Below are positions 27,401 to 33,877 of a stretch of 64,000 nucleotides of DNA, in pieces. A program made the position numbers and the translations under genes. The stretch spans positions 114,841 through 178,840 of the forward strand of contig NZ_PYAW01000009.1 of assembly GCF_003014755.1 (NCBI RefSeq), given 5' to 3'. The notes beneath the pieces were generated by a model that was not told the origin of the DNA, did no database searches, and saw nothing but the letters and a program-made list of their open reading frames with translations. The DNA is from Chitinophaga niastensis. Lineage in GTDB: Bacteria > Bacteroidota > Bacteroidia > Chitinophagales > Chitinophagaceae. The stretch's first letter is position 1. Every line of letters begins with the position of its first letter.

Positions 27401-28101
27401 CCTTCAGCACCCAGGTACCGGCAGTTGTACATAATCCCATCCAGCTTATTGTTATATACCCAGTCATCCGGAAGAAAAGCCCAGCCTGAGTTATTGAAGA
27501 CGCCTTTTTTCTCTACTTCATTTACAACCCATACGTTCAGGTATTTTTCACCTGGCCAGTAAGAGATATGCTTCACGGCGCTGCCGTAACCATCAGGAGA
27601 ACGGCCATCGAGGTCGTTGTAATGATAGGTGACACCTGTAGTAGGATTACCATCCGGATCAATATCAGCCAGTTTGAAAGTGATATGAAGATTGGCTGCC
27701 AGTGACTTGAAACGTGGATCAATAGCGGAAAAATCCCAGTTGGTGGCACTGTAATCTTCATTGAGGATGTCCATAGCAGACTCTATCTGGGCCATGGTAA
27801 CCTTTTCGGGATTCACCGCATCATTCACGTGAAAAACAATCGGTATCACGTATTCCACCGGTACTGCAGTTGCCGCGAGGCGCTGATTTTGTTTGTTGCT
27901 GATAAACTGGCGTGTAAAAGCCTCCTGTTTATTAGCAGCGTTTTGTGTTGATGGAATTTGATGATACAAATCTTTCATAACCCTGCTGGAAGCGCAGTGA
28001 TCGGGCAGCGGCGGAATCTTTTTTTGCGCCGTACTTACGTGGACAGTTAAACATAACAGGAGCGCAACCAGCGTCCTGCACTTGTGTAGATAGATTTTCA
28101 T
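24409..28101 (-). CDS. Secreted M43-family metalloprotease with PKD, GEVED and type IX sorting domain
   Basis: The 1230-residue protein starts with a signal peptide (about 1-25). The M43 cytophagalysin-type domain carries HEIGHFLNLLH (251-261) and the Met-turn NYMDYASC near 300. Two tandem modules of about 265 residues follow (about 355-620 and 620-905). Each contains an LPAGL segment, a FETY segment, a YNQWDGK- or YTTWNGQ-like turn and a DYAYN ending. A PKD domain (about 910-985, WTFTGGSPASD), a GEVED domain (MGEVEDYSI) and a type IX secretion C-terminal domain (GFYIIDINSSGEHARTKVVK) complete it. It should be exported and act outside the cell. The duplicated modules have no assigned function. 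Confidence 0.93.
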   Translation of the reverse strand: MKIYLHKCRTLVALLLCLTVHVSTAQKKIPPLPDHCASSRVMKDLYHQIPSTQNAANKQEAFTRQFISNKQNQRLAATAVPVEYVIPIVFHVNDAVNPEKVTMAQIESAMDILNEDYSATNWDFSAIDPRFKSLAANLHITFKLADIDPDGNPTTGVTYHYNDLDGRSPDGYGSAVKHISYWPGEKYLNVWVVNEVEKKGVFNNSGWAFLPDDWVYNNKLDGIMYNCRYLGAEGVGCSEVGYPGMKRVLTHEIGHFLNLLHTFENGCNAPGDYVDDTPPTTVNSGCDVNAHPCGPVANIENYMDYASCTKMFTLGQSDRMIAALNSNTGRRSNLWSATNLAATIITAPAKRFLFSTVQFVESDKNDGSVGVDMGNGTWGKATVTALDGAKFVNSTGLLVSGVDFTTQNLPAGLAVKIDLQTDSTALLSFTGKALQHGVANNTDSLKITFLNPAIAGGTAGLFNPTTTLSIHFIDPYKIVYKDVDDVVIDQNNNFVYFSMGVGDANYGGWWYQGKLRFETYQKAAVCEDRTVNITPLEANTLIGLNSNFVNGGPFPFEHDIYSPTYNQWDGKTAFIGVRFTIKGKYHYGWMRMTVFPGGNKYIIRDYAYNEAPEADIRAGEVSSVEVSWSGGNYKETLANDGSIGDTTDLFMYSTRFAIGTGNFIKNTHYTVSNLPAGLEVQLVATDRKNARLYFSGKAYDHTTANNTNNVVVTLLPAAFEGISKTFGTASKTLSITYRNPYIIKYVDVPDTTVSPSNPWSFFWLEDAPDIGYGIWIQNGQARFETYNREMVCVNGTKNITLIPANTVIDSSANFVAGGNYPDEHNINAANYTTWNGQNGYAGFRYVNAGETNYGWFHFSVAADGHSYTLLDYAYNTKPGAPITTGQHTIDSSIIPVAAFTADSSTTIKKGKTVGFTDQSTGYVLHRNWTFTGGSPASDTSMHPVVTYLNKGVYLVTLVVTGKSGNDTLTKATYITVTDDSLAHVGDYCTASTALNYNSITNVKFAGIDQPSLWNGYSDFTTDKAVVVPGRSYDLEISTQIDYWNDIAVAAWIDWNGDKVLDEATEKVYVKRGTGPYKQTITVPANAVTGPTLMRIRLGYGYDLISCGQDAYMGEVEDYSINITTDTLAMATARMATTSVIAIVPHLQSVDGLKATNPFTDNISIWYTAKSEGKALIRLFDLQGNIIVQKIKYANKGQQVFRLEGLSGLPAGFYIIDINSSGEHARTKVVK

Positions 28102-28373
28102 TGTAAAGGGATTTTAGTGGTTACAGCGGCATAGCAATGCCTGGCCCGGAAATCCGGACAGTTAAATTCATACGTGAAACTATTTTTTAAAAGGTTTGAT
28201 TTTGGTTTGAACGATCGCCCAACCGGTATTTCAACAATACCGGTGATACATAAACAACCAGTACGAGAAAATGGGTGTAACCAGTATTAAATTTTTTTTA
28301 TTTTTTGAGATCAATGCGGGAAAATGGCAGTTATCCGGGACAGATAATAAAGAAGGTGTTTATTTTATTTCCG

Positions 28374-28413
28374 CAAAAAAAACTGCGTCAAAGGTGTTAG
28401 CCTCTGACACAGT
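28374..28413 (-). terminator. Intrinsic terminator after the DUF1080 gene
   Basis: On the minus strand, a 13-base stem (arms 28401-28413 and 28382-28394, ACTGTGTCAGAGG with two G-U pairs) is followed by eight T (28381-28374). It lies 20 bases after the DUF1080 stop and marks the end of the large operon that begins with SusC at 41297. The rest of the interval 28102-28432 shows no gene. Confidence 0.88.
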
Positions 28414-28432
28414 CTATCTCAGCATTCACCGT

Positions 28433-29194
28433 TTATTTTTGTTTCAGCATAATATTGCGGTACTCCACTTTCATAGGAGGTCCTACGTGTACTTGCAGGC
28501 CCAATAAGCCTTTCGACTTGCCATTCACTTTATCATTATCTGTCACGTCGCTCATTAAAACACCATTGATATAGTGCTGTAAATGGTTGCCCTTTATCAC
28601 TAAATGACATTTATTCCAATCCTCACTTTTAATAAGCCTTTGCAGGGAATCTGAATTGCCCAGTGATGCAGTGGGTTTGGCGGCGGTCCAGGCATTATTT
28701 TTTATCCCATCCTGTAAAGATGTTGTTGGCGGCGGGATAGTTGTTTTTTGTCCGCGATACGCCAGTGTAGTGCGTCCGCGTTCTTCATAGTTCTGTCCTG
28801 TGTAATGGTTGGCGCCATCTATATCTGCCTGGTAGCCTTTTAAAGCATACGGTATATCCGGTAAAGTTTCACTGCGGTAATTGATACCGCTGTTACCGTC
28901 TTTTGAAATCCTAAATTCGAGCGTGAGCTCGAAATTAGCTGGCAGTCCGCCTTTCCAGATAATAAAGTTGTTGGTTTTTATTGCTGTAGCAGGCGTCACT
29001 TCACCTACTAAATTACCATTTTCTACGCGCCAGTGAGTACCATCAGCTTCCCAGCCCTTTAATGTTTTGCCATCAAAAATTTGTACATAGCCATTTTTAT
29101 TGTCCATGCCGTTGCTGGTATTACAGCTGCCCGCCATGAACAGGAAAGGAATGGCTGCGAGCGGAGCAAATAAAGCATGCGGTCTTTTCAGCAT
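28433..29194 (-). CDS. DUF1080 (3-keto-disaccharide hydrolase family) lipoprotein
   Basis: The 253-residue lipoprotein has a lipobox FMAGSC and then a concanavalin-like DUF1080 domain. It shows IFDGKTLKGWEADGTHWRVE, FELTLEFRISKDGNSGINYR (broken in two by the conserved turn), YQADIDGANHYTGQNYEE and the closing GLLGLQVHVGPPMKVEYRNI. The Pfam family now bears the name 3-keto-disaccharide hydrolase, and members cleave glycosides after C3 oxidation. It is the last gene of the operon, with an oxidoreductase of the expected kind immediately upstream. The exact substrate is inference. Confidence 0.85.
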   Translation of the reverse strand: MLKRPHALFAPLAAIPFLFMAGSCNTSNGMDNKNGYVQIFDGKTLKGWEADGTHWRVENGNLVGEVTPATAIKTNNFIIWKGGLPANFELTLEFRISKDGNSGINYRSETLPDIPYALKGYQADIDGANHYTGQNYEERGRTTLAYRGQKTTIPPPTTSLQDGIKNNAWTAAKPTASLGNSDSLQRLIKSEDWNKCHLVIKGNHLQHYINGVLMSDVTDNDKVNGKSKGLLGLQVHVGPPMKVEYRNIMLKQK

Positions 29195-29248
29195 AGTTAT
29201 TTTTTTAAGATGATGATTAATTTTCGTATAGCCATAAACGGTACCTTG

Positions 29249-30397
29249 TCAGGCATTGGTATTTTTCCAGGTGCCGGAAGCTGCAGAATCCAGTACTGCC
29301 TGGCATACCTGCTGTGTTTCCAATGCCTCCCTGAAGGTAGGTGAACATGGTGTGCCTGTTTCCAGGCTCCGGAGAAAATCTGCTACCTGGTGTACAAACG
29401 AATGCTCATAACCGATACCCAGTCCGGGTACCCACCATTTATCCATGTAAGGCTGATCCCCGTCTGTAACATGAATAGAACGCCACCCACGTAACGTAGA
29501 TGCGTCTGCGTTATCAAAATATTCCAGGCGGTTTAAATCGTGTAAGTCCCAGCGGATAGAAGCGTTTTCTCCATTGATTTCAAATGTATATAAAGCTTTA
29601 TGTCCGCGTGCATAACGGGTTGATTCAAACAGGCCAAGGGAGCCGTTGTTAAATCGGCACATGAAAGCGCACGCATCATCAATATTTACTTTTTCTACTT
29701 TACCGGTCAGCTGATGCATACGTTCTTTCACAAATGTTTCTGTCATGCCGGACACATTTTTGATACTGCCGTTAAGCCATATGGCTGTGTCAATACAGTG
29801 GGAGAGCAGATCACCTACCACACCGGAACCGGCTACATCGGCATCCATACGCCATAAGCCTTCTCCACCTTGTGGCAGATTAGCGTTGATGGTCCAATCC
29901 TGCAGGAAGTTAGCACGATAATGAAAGATACGGCCCAGCTTACCCGAATCAATGATTTGTTTGGCCAGTGTAACTGCCGGGATGCGGCGGTAATTATACC
30001 ATACGGTATTAGCTACACCTGCTTTTTCAATAGCGTCCACCATTCCACGTGATTCGTCCAGCGTGCGCGCCAGCGGCTTTTCGCAGAGGATCATTTTACC
30101 CGCTGCTGCAGCTGCAATAGCAATTTCTGCGTGTTTATCATTGGGTGTACAAATATCTATAGCATCAATATCGTCACGTGCAATCATGGATTTCCAATCT
30201 GTTTCTACAGACTGGTAACCCCATTGACCGGCAAAAGCCTGCGCTTTGTTTTCGGTGCGGGAACAAACCGCTTTCAGCACCGGCTGATAAGTCAGCTCCG
30301 GGAAAAAGTTTCCCACGCGCAGGTAACCATTGGAATGTGTTCTGCCCATAAAGCCACATCCTATTAAGCCTATCCTCAGTTCTTTCTTTTTTGTCAT
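29249..30397 (-). CDS. Gfo/Idh/MocA-family oxidoreductase
   Basis: This 382-residue NAD(P)-dependent sugar dehydrogenase-like protein has the Rossmann motif GLIGCGFMGRTHSNGY (about 8-23) and the catalytic-Lys motif ILCEKPLAR (about 104-112). The C-terminal alpha/beta domain contains GDLLSHCIDTAIWL, where the Asp-x-x-x-His substrate dyad is expected. No signal peptide is seen, so it is cytoplasmic. In the operon it is the natural candidate for reversible oxidation of a sugar hydroxyl, probably C3, feeding the isomerase and DUF1080 steps. Confidence 0.9.
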   Translation of the reverse strand: MTKKKELRIGLIGCGFMGRTHSNGYLRVGNFFPELTYQPVLKAVCSRTENKAQAFAGQWGYQSVETDWKSMIARDDIDAIDICTPNDKHAEIAIAAAAAGKMILCEKPLARTLDESRGMVDAIEKAGVANTVWYNYRRIPAVTLAKQIIDSGKLGRIFHYRANFLQDWTINANLPQGGEGLWRMDADVAGSGVVGDLLSHCIDTAIWLNGSIKNVSGMTETFVKERMHQLTGKVEKVNIDDACAFMCRFNNGSLGLFESTRYARGHKALYTFEINGENASIRWDLHDLNRLEYFDNADASTLRGWRSIHVTDGDQPYMDKWWVPGLGIGYEHSFVHQVADFLRSLETGTPCSPTFREALETQQVCQAVLDSAASGTWKNTNA

Positions 30398-30454
30398 AGT
30401 TGTGAGTGATTATGTGGCCTGAAATGTTTTTCATCCGGGCCTCTCCTTAATAAA

Positions 30455-31495
30455 CTATTCATACCATCCATGCAGCTGCCGCACCTGTACCATCGACGCC
30501 AGAATATCGTTCCATGTCTTCGGTTGCGTCATCACTTCATTAGGGAACATGCAACCATCCCAGCAAATGTGGCGGAATGCCTTAGTGAGCGCACCTTTAT
30601 CATCACGCAGCCAGTAGCCCGCATCGGTGGCAATATCCAGCTTGCCGTTTGGATCAGTAGCTAAACAATGCCGCCCTGTTTTATCGTGTGAACCGGTACC
30701 ATGCACGGTGCCATCATTTTGCGCAACGTGAAAATCTGTGGTCCATGGGCGCAGCGCTTGCGTTAATGTACGCAGTCCGGCAGCAAGTGCGTCCCTGTCA
30801 TTCCAGTTGAAATCAGCCGGTAATATGCGGTCTGCTGGACTATTATAACCCAGGAGGTAGAGCAGAGTGTGTGCCATATCCGCCTGGAAGCCAATATTAG
30901 GCCGGTTTACGGCTTCTAATGTTTCGATCATAGCTTTCCAGCTATGCATGCCGCCCCAGCAAATTTCGCCCTCTGCTGCTAATTTTTCGCCATAGTCAGC
31001 GGCTACATCACCCGCTTCCCGGAATGTTTGTGCAATGAGTTTGGTATTGGTAGCAGGGTCCTTTGTCCAGCTTTCGGGTGTGCTGGCAGAATCAATGCGT
31101 ATGACACCATTGGGACGAATACCCAGCTCACGCAATTGTTGAGCTATCTGGCACGACTTGCGTACCTGCGTTACAAATTGCGCCCGCTCTTCTTTGCTGC
31201 CCATGGCGGAACCACCACTGGGTGGCCAGATAGGTGCTACCAGGCTGCCTATCTCCAGGTTAAAGGAAGCTACTTTGTCTGCCAGCTTTTTGATGCCGTC
31301 TGCGGAACTGTCAACAGGAAAATGAGGATCAAAAAGACCGATGTCTATGCCGTCGAATTTAACGCCGTCTACTTCGGCAGCGGCAGTCATTTCCAATAGG
31401 GTATCAAATGCAATGACAGGCTCTGAATCAGCCCCTTTGCCTACAATGCCCGGCCAGGTGGCGTTGTGGAGCTTTGGATAATTATTTTCTTTCAT
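30455..31495 (-). CDS. TIM-barrel sugar isomerase/epimerase (AP endonuclease 2 fold)
   Basis: This 346-residue protein of the xylose-isomerase-like TIM barrel family has no signal peptide. Recognisable elements are FDGIDIGLFDPHFP, LEIGSLVAPIW, AAEGEICWGGMHSWKAMIE (metal-ligand Glu), NIGFQADMAHTLLYLLG (Asp and His), WTTDFHVAQNDGTVHG (Asp, His) and GYWLRDDKG. The metal site looks complete, so it is likely an active isomerase or epimerase. Such proteins often accompany Gfo/Idh/MocA enzymes in keto-sugar pathways. Confidence 0.88.
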   Translation of the reverse strand: MKENNYPKLHNATWPGIVGKGADSEPVIAFDTLLEMTAAAEVDGVKFDGIDIGLFDPHFPVDSSADGIKKLADKVASFNLEIGSLVAPIWPPSGGSAMGSKEERAQFVTQVRKSCQIAQQLRELGIRPNGVIRIDSASTPESWTKDPATNTKLIAQTFREAGDVAADYGEKLAAEGEICWGGMHSWKAMIETLEAVNRPNIGFQADMAHTLLYLLGYNSPADRILPADFNWNDRDALAAGLRTLTQALRPWTTDFHVAQNDGTVHGTGSHDKTGRHCLATDPNGKLDIATDAGYWLRDDKGALTKAFRHICWDGCMFPNEVMTQPKTWNDILASMVQVRQLHGWYE

Positions 31496-31520
31496 AATGT
31501 AGCATTAATGCAGGAATATT

Positions 31521-32723
31521 TTACAACACGAGGTCGGGGTTACCCGGACCAAAATGTTTTAGCATTACAATAGGATCTGTAGTGGAGGCATTGACTATTT
31601 TCACACCTGTCAGCGCAGCGGCTTCGCTGATGAAGAACTCATCATGGGTGAGCTGTCCGTAACGGATAAGGGCGGGTGTTTCAATGTCCCATACGCCCAT
31701 TTTACCATGTCCCTGCATCATGATGATACCATAGGCAGCACTGTCTTTGATCACCACAGTGGCACCAGGTTGGATGATAAGCTCTTTCGCACTGAAAGCA
31801 TCTGATTTATAGCATACCCAATTCTCCGTATAGCCGTTAGCGTTTATCTCTGCCAGCGGCTTCACCGGTTTGGGATGCATGTAGCGGTTGGCGTAGAGAT
31901 CAGGATCCTGATTAAGATCCCAGTCAATCACATCGAGGAGTTGTTCAAAATCACCGATGCTTTCTTTGGGGGTGCCATTCCACAGTAGTTCTTCCGGGAT
32001 GATGGCCTCATTTACGAGCGACTGATACATCGCAAATACATCGGATGCTTTTTGTGGTTCATAAGTACACATACTACCCGGTGCGTGTAACAGTCCAGGC
32101 GGTACATCCCATCCGGTGCCGGGTTCCAGCTTAAACGCCTGCGAGTAACTGGTGATCTTATTATCTCCTTTTGTGAAGTTTACCAGGCATTCACGGATTT
32201 GTTCGCGGGTAGTACCAGGTGCAATACCCATGAAGGTATAGGGGAAATCGCCGCCATGATTATTCAGTTGTGGTGGAAAATAATAAGCTTCCGGTTTACC
32301 TGCCTGCCCAATGAGGGCGGCCTTTTCATCGTTATGATGAATATGATGGGGGAGTGGTCCCATGTTATCAAAGAATTTGGAATACATAGGCCATGCGCCG
32401 TGTTCATCCCACAATCTTTTGCCGATCAGTTTATCTTTTAATTCGCTGATGGCATCTTTTAATAAAATAGTTGCATCATCTACTATCACTTTGCTGAGCC
32501 CTTCATTTTCGCCGGTCAACGGGCCATTTTTTGCCGGTGTGGTAGAAGATAACCATCGTTCGTCAATGCCGCCACGTTGCCCGCCCAATATGTAATAATC
32601 GTCCGGATGTAATTTTATTCTCCGTCCTGGTACGCAAAACGACCTGGGCACCCAGGTGGGCGCCAAACGCAAAATTCCTTGTCCCTGCTCCAGTGCTTTT
32701 TCGGCTAAACTTAATTTTTCCAT
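31521..32723 (-). CDS. Cupin-fold, mannose-6-phosphate isomerase-like protein
   Basis: The 400-residue cytoplasmic protein has a central cupin metal site, PLPHHIHHNDEKA, followed by AYYFPPQLN and by TGWDVPPGLLHAPGS, the second His position. This arrangement resembles type I phosphomannose isomerases, but the protein is distinct from them. Its N-terminal 110 residues have no recognised domain. It is in the sugar operon, 20 bases downstream of the DUF4432 gene and followed by the TIM-barrel gene. Isomerisation or epimerisation of an oxidised sugar is a reasonable guess. Confidence 0.75.
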   Translation of the reverse strand: MEKLSLAEKALEQGQGILRLAPTWVPRSFCVPGRRIKLHPDDYYILGGQRGGIDERWLSSTTPAKNGPLTGENEGLSKVIVDDATILLKDAISELKDKLIGKRLWDEHGAWPMYSKFFDNMGPLPHHIHHNDEKAALIGQAGKPEAYYFPPQLNNHGGDFPYTFMGIAPGTTREQIRECLVNFTKGDNKITSYSQAFKLEPGTGWDVPPGLLHAPGSMCTYEPQKASDVFAMYQSLVNEAIIPEELLWNGTPKESIGDFEQLLDVIDWDLNQDPDLYANRYMHPKPVKPLAEINANGYTENWVCYKSDAFSAKELIIQPGATVVIKDSAAYGIIMMQGHGKMGVWDIETPALIRYGQLTHDEFFISEAAALTGVKIVNASTTDPIVMLKHFGPGNPDLVL

Positions 32724-32743
32724 GGGCTTTAATTAAATATGGA

Positions 32744-33808
32744 TTATGATAGATCAGTTAAAAAAGAGGCAATTTTATCGTCACTGTGTAAGAGGTCTAT
32801 TTGCAATTCATACGACCTGCTTTCGCCGGGTTCCAAAAACAGGAGCGTGCCTTGCTCCCGTGCTTTAGACTGGCCAACAGGTGGATGGGTGCCGGGTTCC
32901 AGCCCGGTTACATATTCGCCTTTGCCCCAATGCTGCCAGTTGGTGAGCCAGGGCAATTGTTTTTTCTGAAAGCGTAAAGAGAGCGCGATGCCTAATGCCG
33001 GATTATGAATGCCACAAGTGCACCATCCATCGGCAGCTGCCCGGATGTCTATGATAGCGGCTTCTTCTCCTGTACCCGCGTGGCTGTCCATAGGTGCGGG
33101 GCACAAGTGGTAATTATTTTTATTTTGGAAGATGTGATTCGGATTTCCATCTCTGGGCTGCCAGGCGCCCTGCCAGCAGATGCTGGCGCCTTCGTTCACC
33201 AACGGCCACCCTAAATTAAAATGATAGAGCAGCATATGCGGAGCAATGGTATTGCCCCTGTTGATCACTTCGTCGCGAATACGAATGGTGGCTTGCCCCA
33301 GCGTGCCGGAGATGGTACGTTTTAATACCAGCTGCGGGCCCAATACCCTGGCCTGTTGCATAACACCGGTAATACTCATTTCCATATGGCCGGCTACAGG
33401 ATCGGGTTGTATGATAGCAATAATTTCTGCCGGTGTGTTGCTGATAGGGCCGTGCAGCCCACGTTCCCCGAAGGCATCTGTTTCCGGACCACCCACGTGT
33501 ATAAGGCCGCAGGTGGTCATCAGGCCACCACCAAAGGTTTGGAGCCAGTCCAAACCTTTATCTGATGAACGCAGCGGGGCGGTGATACCGCCATGACTCA
33601 GCCAGGCCAGGCTATGCTGATTGTAAAAAGCATCTGCAATATCCATGGCCCGGTCTATGACTACTTTATAGCGTAGGCCCGTTCCCGTATTTATCCAGGC
33701 AATGCGGGTGCCACGCCCGGCGCCATTATCCAGCACAGCAGTTTCTATGCCACCCAGCTGCGAATGATGTGATAGCTTATGGTGCCAATCCTGATTTTTA
33801 GAATTCAT
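32744..33808 (-). CDS. DUF4432 family (aldose 1-epimerase-like) protein
   Basis: This 354-residue beta-supersandwich protein is related to galactose mutarotases. Motifs include VVIDRAMDIADAFYN, GLIHVGGPETDAFGERGLHG (cut here as TCGLIHVGG and ERGLHG), LLYHFNLGWPLVNEG and GLEPGTHPPVG. The ERGLHG and EPGTHPP segments are typical of DUF4432 and carry the candidate acid-base His and Glu. It would act on the anomeric or a neighbouring centre of a sugar. It lies between the heme lipoprotein and the cupin protein in the operon. Confidence 0.85.
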   Translation of the reverse strand: MNSKNQDWHHKLSHHSQLGGIETAVLDNGAGRGTRIAWINTGTGLRYKVVIDRAMDIADAFYNQHSLAWLSHGGITAPLRSSDKGLDWLQTFGGGLMTTCGLIHVGGPETDAFGERGLHGPISNTPAEIIAIIQPDPVAGHMEMSITGVMQQARVLGPQLVLKRTISGTLGQATIRIRDEVINRGNTIAPHMLLYHFNLGWPLVNEGASICWQGAWQPRDGNPNHIFQNKNNYHLCPAPMDSHAGTGEEAAIIDIRAAADGWCTCGIHNPALGIALSLRFQKKQLPWLTNWQHWGKGEYVTGLEPGTHPPVGQSKAREQGTLLFLEPGESRSYELQIDLLHSDDKIASFLTDLS

Positions 33809-33877
33809 CCGCGCATCGTTTTTTATCTTCCTAAAAAATAATAAAATAAAATCAGATTAATTGTCTGAATGACAATA

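Noticed and set aside
28271..28507. A 78-codon plus-strand frame
   Set aside because: It runs through the terminator hairpin at 28374-28413 and into the antisense of the DUF1080 gene, and shows no protein-like pattern.
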